A stretch of DNA of 64,000 nt. It comes from Burkholderia sp. FERM BP-3421. GTDB taxonomy: Bacteria; Pseudomonadota; Gammaproteobacteria; Burkholderiales; Burkholderiaceae. Below the pieces are notes generated by a model. That model saw only the letters and a program-made list of their open reading frames with translations. It was not told the origin of the DNA and did no database searches. Positions within the stretch are counted from its first letter, which is position 1. Each line of letters starts with the position of its first letter. Positions 9,024 to 17,974 of the stretch are shown here, in pieces. Made by a program: the position numbers and the translations under genes. The DNA lies in NCBI RefSeq assembly GCF_028657905.1, contig NZ_CP117781.1, positions 2,666,001 to 2,730,000 of the forward strand. The letters are read 5' to 3'.

Positions 9024-10492
9024 TGGTCGACTCCCGACGAAAGCGCGACGTGCCGGCGCTGCAGCTTGCGCCAGTGCGCCGCGGACAAGATCGCGCTGAT
9101 GCTCATGAACAGCAGCAGGCCGCCCGTGCCGATCAGCGAATTGGTGAACACCAGCATCGCGAACACCGACAGGCTCAGGCTCAGGCAGGCGGAAACGAAG
9201 CGGTCGCGGCGCAGCGCGAACGACGCGCGCACCGCGCGGCCGAGCAGCCACAGGGTGCCGGCGAGATACAGCAGCGTGCCCGGCCAGCCGAGCACGAACG
9301 GCACGTTCATCACGCCGCTGTCGAAGCTGCCGTACTTGCCCAGCTCTCCGCCGTCGCTCGACAGGCGCGTCGAGGTGCCGGTCGCGCCGAGTCCTTCGCC
9401 CGCGACGTCGGTGAACGCGGTCTGCGCGAAGCTCGCGTAGAACTTGCTGCGATCGTCGTAGCTGCGATCGTCCTTGAGGTTCGAGATCGACTGCAGGCGC
9501 TGGCCCAGGCGGTCGGCGACCGGCCCCACCGTCAGCAGCGGCACGCACAGCCCGGCCAGCACCAGCGCGCTCGCGAACAGCCGCAGGCGCACCCGGTTGG
9601 TCGATTTCGCGAGCTGGATCGCGAGCGCGATCACCCAGCCGCCCCAAGTCGAGCGCACGAGACACAGGCTGAACGCGACGAAGCCCGCCGCGCCCGCGAG
9701 CCAGCGCAGCCGGCCGTCGGCCGCGAGCACGAACACGAGCGCGCCCATCATCGCGAATGCGAACGGGCCCGATGAGTTCATCGTGCTGAACACGCGCACG
9801 CCGTACGGCACCGGATCGCCCTGCGAGTTCATCTGCGAACCGAGCATCCACAGCACGTCCCATTGCGGCATCACGAAGAACTGCACGATGCCGTAGACGC
9901 CCATCACCAGCATGCCCTCGACGAACGCGGCCAGGATCGTCTCGCGATAGGCCGGGTAGTCGCGCGCGTGCACGATGATGTGGAAGCCGATCAGCACCGG
10001 ATACATCCAGTTCGCGAGATCGTAGGTCGCGGCGAGCGGCCCGCTCGACACGACGCCCACCAGGTACGCGTAGCCGAGCCCGAGCAGGATCAGCAGCACC
10101 GGCAGGCCGCGCCGCTCGGCCAGCACGCGGTAGTGGCGCACGAGCCCGAGCGCCGCGATCATCGTGACCGCGAGCGGCGCGATCTGGATCAGACTGGTCG
10201 GCGTGTACGCGCCGCGCGTCCAGTCGGCGAGCCGCCGCACCTCGGGCGCGAGGAACCACAGCCACCACATGAAGCCCACGTAGCGCGCCGGGCTGCGCAC
10301 GTACAGCCACAGGCCCGCCGCGACCGACAGGCACGGAAACGCGTAGGTCAGCACCGTGCCCTGGTGCGCGGCGATCAGCACGGCGGTGAGGCCCCACAGC
10401 GCCGCCTGCGCGGCCCAGTGGACCGGATCGCCCGCGAACCGGCCGAGGCCGGCGCGGCGCGCGGACGCGAGACGCGGGGCGTGCGCCGTCAT
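9020..10492 (-). CDS. bceI: Polysaccharide polymerase, O-antigen ligase/Wzy-like membrane protein
   Basis: A 490-residue polytopic inner-membrane protein with about ten hydrophobic segments. A large periplasmic loop (residues ~330-420) contains DDRSKFYASF, GEGLGATG and GSFDSGVMNVPFVLGWPG, as in the O-antigen ligase/Wzy superfamily. The ATG at 10490-10492 overlaps the upstream stop as ATGA, and the stop overlaps the next GTG. In a Wzy-dependent pathway this protein would polymerise lipid-linked heptasaccharide units in the periplasm. It occupies the bceI slot between two glycosyltransferase genes. No flippase (Wzx) gene is visible in this part of the cluster, so one must be encoded elsewhere, as expected for the split bce-I/bce-II organisation. 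Confidence 0.88.
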   Translation of the reverse strand: MTAHAPRLASARRAGLGRFAGDPVHWAAQAALWGLTAVLIAAHQGTVLTYAFPCLSVAAGLWLYVRSPARYVGFMWWLWFLAPEVRRLADWTRGAYTPTSLIQIAPLAVTMIAALGLVRHYRVLAERRGLPVLLILLGLGYAYLVGVVSSGPLAATYDLANWMYPVLIGFHIIVHARDYPAYRETILAAFVEGMLVMGVYGIVQFFVMPQWDVLWMLGSQMNSQGDPVPYGVRVFSTMNSSGPFAFAMMGALVFVLAADGRLRWLAGAAGFVAFSLCLVRSTWGGWVIALAIQLAKSTNRVRLRLFASALVLAGLCVPLLTVGPVADRLGQRLQSISNLKDDRSYDDRSKFYASFAQTAFTDVAGEGLGATGTSTRLSSDGGELGKYGSFDSGVMNVPFVLGWPGTLLYLAGTLWLLGRAVRASFALRRDRFVSACLSLSLSVFAMLVFTNSLIGTGGLLLFMSISAILSAAHWRKLQRRHVALSSGVDQ

Positions 10493-11610
10493 CGGCCCGC
10501 TCCGCCCGGCGCGGCGGCAGGCGCGGTCGCGCCGGCGCGGCGGGCCAGCAGCGCGCGCGTCAGGCGCGCATGCTGTTCGGCGAACTGCCGGGTCGTCAGC
10601 GCGGCGCGTTCGAGCCGCGCGGCAGCAGCCTGCGCACGCGCCAGCGCGCGGGCCGGCTGTGCCGCGAGCGCATCGGCCGCGCGCCGCAGCGCGCGCGGAT
10701 GGAACGGCGGCACATAGGTTGCCGTGCCGCGCGGAAAATAGTCGCGCAATCCGCCGACCTGCGTGACGATCATCGGCTTGCCGAGCGCCGCCGCCTCCAG
10801 CATCACGGTGATGCCCGATGCGTGGTGGTTCGGGCGCAGCGGCACCACGATCAGATCGGCCCACTCGTACAGCGCGCGCTGTTGCGCGATGCCCGCCGCC
10901 GGCCCGATCGCGATGTTCGGCGCGCGCAGCGCGCGCGGCACGCGCCGCCGGGTCGCGAGCCGCACGTCGTAGCGCGCGTCGTGGCCGAACGCCGTCACGA
11001 AGGTTCGCCAATCGCGATCGCGGTCGTTGCCGATCGCCGCGATGCGCAGCGGCCGATGCGGCGTCCATGCCTGGGGCGGCCGGATCGGGAAGTCCTGCGT
11101 GTTCAGCCCGTAGTACACGTGCTCGGCCTCGCGCCCCAGATAGCGGCGGCACAGCGCGGCATTGTCGCGCGCGAGCGTCGTCAGCACATCCGCGCGCGCG
11201 AGCAGCCAGCGATACAGGGCGCGCCGCGCGAGGCCGTAGTCGCGCCAGCGATCGAACAGCCACACGCTCTGCGCGAGCAGCAGCGGCCGGCGGCCGCGCG
11301 CGCCCGCGAGCCGCAACACCAGCGCGGCCGCGAGATGCTCGTGCTCGGTGTGCGTCCAGATCACGTCGCTCGCGAGCAGCGCCGCGCGATTGCGCCACGC
11401 ATGCAGCAGGTCGAAGCCGAGCAGCGCCTTCGCCGCGCGCCGCGCGAGGCCCACGAGCCGGCCTTCGCGCGCGTCGCGCGAGTAGCTGAGCGCGAACTCG
11501 GCCGACTCCGCGTGGTGATAGCCGTACAGGCAGCCGATGCCGTCGCCCCGGCGATAGGTGCGCGGATCCGCGCCATGAAACAAGTGAACATGGACCTTGG
11601 TCGCGTTCAT
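10489..11610 (-). CDS. bceH: Cepacian glycosyltransferase (Glycos_transf_1 family)
   Basis: A 373-residue glycosyltransferase. The ATG at 11608-11610 is preceded by a strong GGAGGAGG ribosome-binding site. The N-terminal domain holds HTEHEHLAAALVLRLAG; the C-terminal domain has RPNHHASGITVMLEAAALGKPMIVT, the donor-binding part of GT-B enzymes. The region between is Arg/Ala-rich. The stop overlaps the polymerase start. It lies 59 bp after bceG, the only appreciable gap in the distal half of the operon, which may explain the strong ribosome-binding site. Predicted role: addition of one sugar to the cepacian lipid-linked unit. The family is clear; the specific sugar is not. Confidence 0.87.
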   Translation of the reverse strand: MNATKVHVHLFHGADPRTYRRGDGIGCLYGYHHAESAEFALSYSRDAREGRLVGLARRAAKALLGFDLLHAWRNRAALLASDVIWTHTEHEHLAAALVLRLAGARGRRPLLLAQSVWLFDRWRDYGLARRALYRWLLARADVLTTLARDNAALCRRYLGREAEHVYYGLNTQDFPIRPPQAWTPHRPLRIAAIGNDRDRDWRTFVTAFGHDARYDVRLATRRRVPRALRAPNIAIGPAAGIAQQRALYEWADLIVVPLRPNHHASGITVMLEAAALGKPMIVTQVGGLRDYFPRGTATYVPPFHPRALRRAADALAAQPARALARAQAAAARLERAALTTRQFAEQHARLTRALLARRAGATAPAAAPGGAGR

Positions 11611-11669
11611 GCGCCTCCTCCGGTTCCGGTTGCAACGCATTGCCGACGCGCGCGCATCGCGCCGCCTCC

Positions 11670-12593
11670 TCAAGCCGCCGCCGCGCGCGCGGCCCGCGCC
11701 CCCGCGCGCACCGCGCGCCAGTGCGCATGCCGGCGCGCGCGCCGCGCCGACAGCGCGCCCAGCATCAGGTGGGCCACCCCCGGATAGACGCGCGTGCCGA
11801 CGAGCGCGTACCACCACCACGCCGCCTCGCGCCGCAGCGGCGGCAGATGTTCGCGCAGGACCAGGTGCAGGTTGTATGCGGCGTTGCTGACGGCATCGAG
11901 CGAGGCCGCGTCGCGGCCGTCGTCGTCGAAGCGTTCGGCCGGATAGTGGTCGACCGCGACGGCCGGGTCGTAGACGAGCTTCCAGCCCGCGCGCTTCACG
12001 CCGAGGCTGAACGCGAGATCGTTGTGCGGCTGCGCGCCCGCGCCGCGCAGCCGCGTATCGAAGCGCAGGCCCGCGATCGCCGCGCGCCGGTAGCTCATGT
12101 TCGCGCCCTTGAGCAGGTCGACCTCGCGCGCGCCGCCCACGCCGAGGTGATGGTTGCCGACGATCCTGCCGCTCGCCCGCAGGCGGCCGACCAGCGGCCG
12201 CGCCGCATCCAGCAGGCGGCCCTTCTCGTGCACCCAGTCGCGCCCGCCGAGCGCGCCGAGCGCGGGGTCCGCGCCGAACGCCGCCGCGATGCGCGCGAGC
12301 CAGTCCGCGCGCGGCGCGGCGTCGTCGTCGGTGATCGCGATCACATCACCCCGCGCGGCCTCCAGTCCGCGATTGAGCGCCGCGACCTGCCCCGGCGCAT
12401 CGACCGCGGCGACCCGCAGCGTCAACCCGCCGCGCACCGCCGGATCGGCGAGCCGCGCGTGGGTCGCCGCATCGTCGCGGCGCGCGACGACGATCACTTC
12501 GTCGGGCGCGCGCCGCTGCCGCGCAAGCGCGGCGAGGCAGCGCGCGAGGTCGTCGGGACGCCGGTAGGTCGGCACGAGCACGGAGATGTTCAT
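11670..12593 (-). CDS. bceG: Cepacian glycosyltransferase, family 2
   Basis: A 307-residue GT-A enzyme. The N-terminus MNISVLVPTYRRPDDLARCL is the classic GT2 start, and ITDDDAAP at about residue 90 holds the DXD metal-binding motif. RGAGAQPHNDLAFSLGVKRAGW contains the ND pair expected near the catalytic base. The C-terminal ~60 residues are hydrophobic then Arg-rich, suggesting peripheral membrane attachment. It starts 35 bp after bceF and belongs to the same transcription unit. It likely acts early in assembly of the cepacian repeat. BceG is assigned from the order bceF-G-H. Confidence 0.87.
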   Translation of the reverse strand: MNISVLVPTYRRPDDLARCLAALARQRRAPDEVIVVARRDDAATHARLADPAVRGGLTLRVAAVDAPGQVAALNRGLEAARGDVIAITDDDAAPRADWLARIAAAFGADPALGALGGRDWVHEKGRLLDAARPLVGRLRASGRIVGNHHLGVGGAREVDLLKGANMSYRRAAIAGLRFDTRLRGAGAQPHNDLAFSLGVKRAGWKLVYDPAVAVDHYPAERFDDDGRDAASLDAVSNAAYNLHLVLREHLPPLRREAAWWWYALVGTRVYPGVAHLMLGALSARRARRHAHWRAVRAGARAARAAAA

Positions 12594-12628
12594 CGCAGGG
12601 TCTCTCGTCGGTCGCGGACGCGCGCGCG

Positions 12629-14854
12629 TCACGCATTCAGGTATTCGTGGACGGATGCATAACCGCGCCCGTAGCCGCGCGCGCGCGGCGGCACGCCGTT
12701 GAAGATTCCGCCTTGCAGTTGCACGCCCGCCGTCCGCAGACGCTTGATCGCATCGCCGATCTCGCCCTCGGTGTGCATGCCCGAGCGCAACACCAGGAAG
12801 GTCGAGCCGGCCAGTTCGCCGAGCAGCGTCGCGTCGGTCACCGCGAGGATCGGCGGCGAATCGACGATCACCATGTCGTAGCGATTGCTGAGGCCGTCCA
12901 GGTATTGCACGACGCGCGGCGACATCAGCAGCTCCGACGGATTCGGCGGCCGGGCGCCCGCCGCGATGAAGGACAACCCCTGCACCGGCGTGTCGCGGAT
13001 CGCGTCCTCGAGCGGCGCCTGGTCGCTCAGCAGTTCGGAGAGCCCCACGCCGCCGCGCGTCTCGAAGTAGCATTCGAGCGAGCCGCGCCGCATGTCGGCA
13101 TCGATCAGCAGCACCCGCTTGCCCGAGTGCGCGAGCAGCGCGGCGAGATTCACCGCGAGAAAGCTCTTGCCGATGCCCGGCGTCGGCCCGGTCAACACCA
13201 TCACGCGATTCTTCGCGTCCATCAGCGCGAATTGCAGCGCGGTGCGCAAGCTGCGCAGGCTCTCGACGCTCAGGTCCTTCGGCCGCATGCACGCGAGGAT
13301 CGGCCGGATGCGCGCGCCGCTCTTGTCCGCCCCCGCATCGAGCCGCGCCTGCTCGGCGCTGAGCGGCACGAGCCCGTACAAGGGCAGATTGAACGCGCGC
13401 TCGACGCGCTCCGGATCCTCGATGCCATGAAACAGGTTGCGGCGCAGGAACACCACGCCGGTGCCGAGAATCAACCCGAGCAGCACCGCCGCCGACAGGA
13501 TCAGCACCTTCTTCGGCTTCACCGGCGCGCCGGGCCGCAGCGCCGCGTCGACCAGCCGGATGTTGCCGCCCGTGCCCGCCTTCTGCACCGACAATTCCTG
13601 CACGCGGTTCAGCAGCAGTACGTAAATGTCTTCCGCGACCTTCGCGTTGCGCTGCAGCGCCACCGCCTTCACCTCGGTCGCCGGCAGCCCGCGAAAGCGA
13701 TCGCTGAACTTGCGCTGCTCCGCCTCGAGCTGCGCGAGCTGCTCGCGCGCGGCCAGCACGAGCGGATGCGCCTCGGTGAAGCGCTGCGCGAGCGAGGCGA
13801 GCTGCAGGCGCTGCGCGGCGATCTGCTGCTCGTACTGCACGCTGCCTTCCAGGTACACCTTCGCTTCGTCGCTCGCATTGATCGAGCCCGAGGTGCGCTG
13901 GTACTCGGTCAGCGCCGCCTCCGCGCGCTCCAGGTCCGACTTCAGGCGCGGCTCCTCGCTCCTGAGGAAGTCGAGCATCTTGGTCGCCTCGGCCTGCTTG
14001 CTCGTCACGTGCTGGTGCAGGTAGGACTGCGCGAGCGCGTTGGCGATCTGCGCGGTCTGGTCCGGATCGCGCCCTTCGAGCGAGATCTGGATCACGCCGG
14101 TCTGCTTGCCCTGCTCGGTCACCTGGATCGCCGACTGGAACGCGGTGATCGCATCGAGATCGTTCTGCCGCACCACGATGAATTGCGTGCCGGGCCGCGC
14201 GACCAGCTGGCCGACCGTCAGCGCCACGCCGCCACCTTCCGCGCGCTCGCCGACCCGCCCGCGCAGCAGCGGCGCGCCGTCGGCCGTGGCGAGCGCGTAG
14301 TCGCCCCCGGCGCCCGCCGTCAGGGTCAGCGGCTGGCCTTCGAGCGCCTGCGTCACCTCGATCGCGTCGATGCTGGCCAGCTCGCCGCCCCAGGCGTACG
14401 CGCCGAGCCCGAGCCAGGGCCGCGCGGGGCGGCCCGGCGTCGCGAGCCGCGCGGCGATGCCGCCGAGCAGCGGCATGCTTCTCGGCGTCACCGAGAAGTT
14501 GAGCTTGCACTGCTCGACAACCGGCCCCACCACGCCGCGGCTCTTGATGATCTCGATCTCCGCGTCGGTCGCGGGCGTCGGCGGGCCGCTGTTGATCACC
14601 GCGCCGGTCTGGGTCTGCGTGAGCGCCTGCGAGGTGTTGTCGCCCGCCTCGACCCGCACGTGCGCGTCCGCCGAGTAGACCGGCTTCGCGATATAGCAGT
14701 ACAGCGCCGCGAGCGCGATCACGGTCGCCGCGATCGCGAGCAGCAGCCAGATGTCGTCGAGGATCACCTGGATCAGCCGGCCGAGCACGACGTCCTCTTC
14801 CTCCGTCGTCGTCGCGAGGTCCGCGTACGGATGTTTCGCCTGCGTATTCACCAT
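12629..14854 (-). CDS. bceF: Polysaccharide co-polymerase / BY-kinase (Wzc-like)
   Basis: A 741-residue inner-membrane tyrosine autokinase. A Wzz-type chain-length domain is flanked by two transmembrane segments (residues ~35-52 and ~455-475), with coiled-coil stretches between. The cytoplasmic kinase domain has Walker A GPTPGIGKS (Lys563), Walker A' LLIDADMRRG and Walker B VIVDSPP. A C-terminal tyrosine cluster (YGRGYASVHEY) is the autophosphorylation tail. It is expected to control polymerisation and export together with BceE and to be dephosphorylated by BceD, encoded two genes upstream. It starts 47 bp after bceE; the ATG at 14852-14854 begins MVNTQAKHPYADL. All hallmarks of the family are present. 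Confidence 0.95.
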   Translation of the reverse strand: MVNTQAKHPYADLATTTEEEDVVLGRLIQVILDDIWLLLAIAATVIALAALYCYIAKPVYSADAHVRVEAGDNTSQALTQTQTGAVINSGPPTPATDAEIEIIKSRGVVGPVVEQCKLNFSVTPRSMPLLGGIAARLATPGRPARPWLGLGAYAWGGELASIDAIEVTQALEGQPLTLTAGAGGDYALATADGAPLLRGRVGERAEGGGVALTVGQLVARPGTQFIVVRQNDLDAITAFQSAIQVTEQGKQTGVIQISLEGRDPDQTAQIANALAQSYLHQHVTSKQAEATKMLDFLRSEEPRLKSDLERAEAALTEYQRTSGSINASDEAKVYLEGSVQYEQQIAAQRLQLASLAQRFTEAHPLVLAAREQLAQLEAEQRKFSDRFRGLPATEVKAVALQRNAKVAEDIYVLLLNRVQELSVQKAGTGGNIRLVDAALRPGAPVKPKKVLILSAAVLLGLILGTGVVFLRRNLFHGIEDPERVERAFNLPLYGLVPLSAEQARLDAGADKSGARIRPILACMRPKDLSVESLRSLRTALQFALMDAKNRVMVLTGPTPGIGKSFLAVNLAALLAHSGKRVLLIDADMRRGSLECYFETRGGVGLSELLSDQAPLEDAIRDTPVQGLSFIAAGARPPNPSELLMSPRVVQYLDGLSNRYDMVIVDSPPILAVTDATLLGELAGSTFLVLRSGMHTEGEIGDAIKRLRTAGVQLQGGIFNGVPPRARGYGRGYASVHEYLNA

Positions 14855-14901
14855 GCATTCCGCCTCGGTTGGGGCGGGTCGGGCCGGCCGGCCCGGCCCG
14901 C

Positions 14902-16077
14902 TCAGCGCGTGATCTGCTTCATGTAGTAGATCGACTGGATCGTCGGGAACACCTGCTGCAGGATCCGGTTGAACTGCACCGATGCGGCGGTGCCGACATA
15001 CACCACGTCGAGCGGCTGCAGCTGGAAGCGGCTCGACAACATCAGCGCGTCGGGCTGCGTCATGTCGAGCCGGAAGATGTCGGGCGTGCCGCCCTGCGCC
15101 GGCAGGTCGCGCAGCACGTAGATCTGGCGCGGATTCGCATCGGTATCGAGCAGGCCGCCGCCGGCCGTCAGGGCATCCGCGATCGTCAGCCGCCCCCTGA
15201 GCATCGGCACGGTCGCCGGCGTCTTCACCTCGCCCATCACGAATACGCGGCTGTCGCTGCGATCCGGCACGTTGACGATGTCGCCCGCCTGCAGCATCAC
15301 GTTCTGGTCGATCTCGCCGCGATCGAGCACGCCGTTCGCGTCGAGCTGGTAGAAGCGGCCCTCGCGCGTGAGCCGCACGCGCTGCAAGTCGGCCTCGGTG
15401 GTCGAGCCGCCCGAGCGCGTGATCGCATCGACGAGCCTCAGCGGCACATCCGTGATCGCGAGCGGCCCCGGCGTGCGCACCTCGCCCGTCACCTGCACCT
15501 TCTGGCTGCGGTAGGACAGCACCCGCACGTCGATCTGCGGCTGCTTCACATAGTGCGCGAGCTTCGCCGCCAGTTCGTCGCGCAGTTCCTCGACCGTCCT
15601 GCCCACCGCGCGCAACCGGCCGACGAACGGGAAGAAGATCGTGCCGTCCGCGTTCACGGTCTGGCCGTAGGGGTCGGCCTGCCCCGGCAGCGCGTTCGTG
15701 TAGGGCTGCTGCAGCGCGCCCGCGACCGTCTGCGTGGTGTTGCCGCCGCTCGAGAACGACTGGCCCTGCGGCGTGGTCAGCTCCGGGTGGTCCCACACCG
15801 TGACGCCGAGGATGTCCTGCGGCGCGATCCGGTACACGTACTGCGAGGGGTCCGCGAAACGGTCGGCGGGCACGGGCCGCGCGGTGCGCTGCGCATCCGC
15901 CTGCGCGACGATCAGCCGGGCGTCGATCAGATGCACCGGATACTGCGCGGTCGGCGCCGCGTCGTCGTCGCGCAAGCGCGAGGTGTCGAGATGGTTGCCG
16001 GGCGCGGTCGCGCACGCGGACAGCAGCGCCGCGGCCGCGAGCGCCGCGAGACGGGAAACGGACGAACGAATCAGCAT
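14902..16077 (-). CDS. bceE: Outer-membrane polysaccharide export lipoprotein (Wza-like)
   Basis: A 391-residue lipoprotein of the Wza/OPX family. The signal peptide ends LLSAC (lipobox Cys22). A polysaccharide-export domain follows (YRIAPQDILGVTVWDHPEL), then SLBB-type repeats (VQVTGEVRTPGPLAITDVP; VFVMGEVKTPATVPM), and a C-terminal amphipathic helix that would line the pore. The start at 16077 overlaps the end of bceD and leaves CCCAGGAT as a nearby ribosome-binding site. An ATG five codons upstream (16092) is also possible. The protein should form the octameric channel that exports cepacian, working with BceF. Family assignment is strong. Confidence 0.93.
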   Translation of the reverse strand: MLIRSSVSRLAALAAAALLSACATAPGNHLDTSRLRDDDAAPTAQYPVHLIDARLIVAQADAQRTARPVPADRFADPSQYVYRIAPQDILGVTVWDHPELTTPQGQSFSSGGNTTQTVAGALQQPYTNALPGQADPYGQTVNADGTIFFPFVGRLRAVGRTVEELRDELAAKLAHYVKQPQIDVRVLSYRSQKVQVTGEVRTPGPLAITDVPLRLVDAITRSGGSTTEADLQRVRLTREGRFYQLDANGVLDRGEIDQNVMLQAGDIVNVPDRSDSRVFVMGEVKTPATVPMLRGRLTIADALTAGGGLLDTDANPRQIYVLRDLPAQGGTPDIFRLDMTQPDALMLSSRFQLQPLDVVYVGTAASVQFNRILQQVFPTIQSIYYMKQITR

Positions 16078-16535
16078 ATCCTGGGCAACCATCCTTGAAC
16101 CAGTCGTTCGATCTGCAGGTAGCGCGCGCGGTAGTCGGCCTCGGGGCCGCCGTACGGATCGGCGATCTCGGCGCGCTCCCACTTGCCGAGCAGGTGCACC
16201 TTGCCGCGCGCGCACGGGTCGAGCGCCTCGAGCGCCGCGCACTGCGCACGCTCGTTCGCGAGCACCAGGTCGGCGTCGCGCACGAGCGCGCGGCTCACGC
16301 GCCGCGAGCGATGCGTGGAGCCGTCGACACCGCGCTCGGCAAGCAGGCGCGCCATCATGGGGTCGAGCGCATCACCGTCGTTCGCGCCGATCCCGGCGGA
16401 ATGAAACAGCCGCGCGCGCTCGCCGGCGCGCGCGGCGAACGTGCGGAACAGCAGCTCCGCGACCGGGCTGCGGCATACGTTCGCGTGGCAGACGATCAGC
16501 ACGTTGCGGAACATCGGCACGGGCGCGGCCGTCAT
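16071..16535 (-). CDS. bceD: Low-molecular-weight protein tyrosine phosphatase (Wzb-like)
   Basis: A 154-residue cytosolic phosphatase. The catalytic P-loop VCHANVCRSP holds Cys16 and Arg22 of the CX5R signature; the general-acid Asp is in ADPYGG near the C-terminus. The ATG at 16533-16535 overlaps the bceC stop as ATGA, and the gene end overlaps bceE. It should dephosphorylate the tyrosine tail of BceF and so cycle the export machine. The length is normal for the family and all key residues are present. Confidence 0.94.
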   Translation of the reverse strand: MTAAPVPMFRNVLIVCHANVCRSPVAELLFRTFAARAGERARLFHSAGIGANDGDALDPMMARLLAERGVDGSTHRSRRVSRALVRDADLVLANERAQCAALEALDPCARGKVHLLGKWERAEIADPYGGPEADYRARYLQIERLVQGWLPRIC

Positions 16536-17929
16536 GCGACCGCCGGCGCGACGGGCGGCGCGACGCGCGCACCCGGCCGGCCGATCGGGTGATACTCGAT
16601 GCCCAGCTCGCGCATCGCGAGCGGCTCGTACAGGTTGCGGCCGTCGAAGATCACCGGCTGCCGCCAGCGCGCGTCGAGCGCGGCGAAATCCGGGCTCTTG
16701 AACGCCGCCCACTCGGTGACGATCACGAGCGCATCCGCGTCGCGCACGGCGCTCAGCGCATCGTCGGCGAACGCGAGGCGCGCGAGCCGCTCCGGATGGT
16801 CGCGCAGATCGCGCGCGAACACGCGCGCCGCCTCGGCGCGCGCGACCGGATCGTAGGCGACGATGCGCGCCCCGCGCGCGAGCAGCGCCGCGATCAGCGC
16901 ACGGCTCGGCGCCTCGCGCATGTCGTCGGTCTCCGGCTTGAACGCGAGCCCCCATACGCCGAAGCGACGGCCGCTCAGGTCCGCGCCGAAGCGCGCGACG
17001 ATCTTGCGCGCGAGCACCTGCTTCTGCGCGACATTGACCCCGGCCACCGCTTCGAGAATCCGCAGCGGTTCGCCCGCCTCGGCGGCCGCGCGCGCGAGCG
17101 CGTCGACGTCCTTCGGAAAGCACGAGCCGCCGTAGCCGCAGCCCGCGTACAGGAAGTGGTAGCCGATGCGCGGATCCGCGCCGATGCCGCGCCGCACCGC
17201 CTCGATGTCCGCGCCGCAGCGGTCCGCGAAGTTCGCGAGTTCGTTCATGAAGGAGATCCGCGTCGCCAGCATCGCGTTCGCCGCGTACTTGGTGAACTCG
17301 GCGGAGCGCACGTCCATGTACAGCGTGCGTTCGTGATTGCGATTGAACGGCGCGTACAGCGTCTTCATCAGCGCGCGCGCGCGTTCGCCGGGCACGTCGT
17401 CGTCACAGCCGATCACGATCCGGTCGGGCCGCGTGAAATCGTCGATCGCCGCGCCCTCCTTCAGGAACTCGGGATTCGAGACGACCGAGAACATCGTCTC
17501 GACGCCGCGCGCGCGCATCTCGTCCGCGATCGCCTCGCGCACGCGCAGCGCGGTGCCGACCGGCACCGTCGACTTGTCGACGATCACCTTGAAGCCGCGC
17601 ATGTGCCGGCCGATCGCGCGCGCCGCCGCGAGCACGTGGCGCAGGTCGGCGGAGCCGTCCTCGTCGGGCGGCGTGCCGACCGCGATGAACTGCACTTCGC
17701 CGTGCGCGACCGCCGCCTTGGCGTCGGTCGAGAAACGCAGCCGCCCGGCCGCGCGATTGCGGGCGATCACCTCGCGCAGGCCCGGCTCGTGGATCGGCAC
17801 GCCGCCGTCGTTCAGCACGCGGATCTTCGCGTCGTCGACGTCGAGGCACAGCACGTCGTGCCCGATGTCCGCGAGGCATGCGCCCGTGACGAGCCCCACG
17901 TAGCCGCTGCCGATGATAGTCAGGTTCAT
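16532..17929 (-). CDS. bceC: UDP-glucose 6-dehydrogenase
   Basis: A 465-residue enzyme that oxidises UDP-glucose to UDP-glucuronate, the source of the glucuronic acid in cepacian. The N-terminal NAD-binding loop is GSGYVGLVTG (residues 7-16). The catalytic cysteine is Cys270 in CGYGGSCFPKD. The C-terminal UDP-binding domain contains GVWGLAFKPETDDMREAPS. The start MNLTIIGSGYVG is canonical. It sits 45 bp after bceB and overlaps bceD by four bases. No anomalies were seen. Confidence 0.95.
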   Translation of the reverse strand: MNLTIIGSGYVGLVTGACLADIGHDVLCLDVDDAKIRVLNDGGVPIHEPGLREVIARNRAAGRLRFSTDAKAAVAHGEVQFIAVGTPPDEDGSADLRHVLAAARAIGRHMRGFKVIVDKSTVPVGTALRVREAIADEMRARGVETMFSVVSNPEFLKEGAAIDDFTRPDRIVIGCDDDVPGERARALMKTLYAPFNRNHERTLYMDVRSAEFTKYAANAMLATRISFMNELANFADRCGADIEAVRRGIGADPRIGYHFLYAGCGYGGSCFPKDVDALARAAAEAGEPLRILEAVAGVNVAQKQVLARKIVARFGADLSGRRFGVWGLAFKPETDDMREAPSRALIAALLARGARIVAYDPVARAEAARVFARDLRDHPERLARLAFADDALSAVRDADALVIVTEWAAFKSPDFAALDARWRQPVIFDGRNLYEPLAMRELGIEYHPIGRPGARVAPPVAPAVA

Positions 17930-17974
17930 GTGTCGGACCTCCTGCCCGGTGATACGGATGCCGCGCCGCGGCGC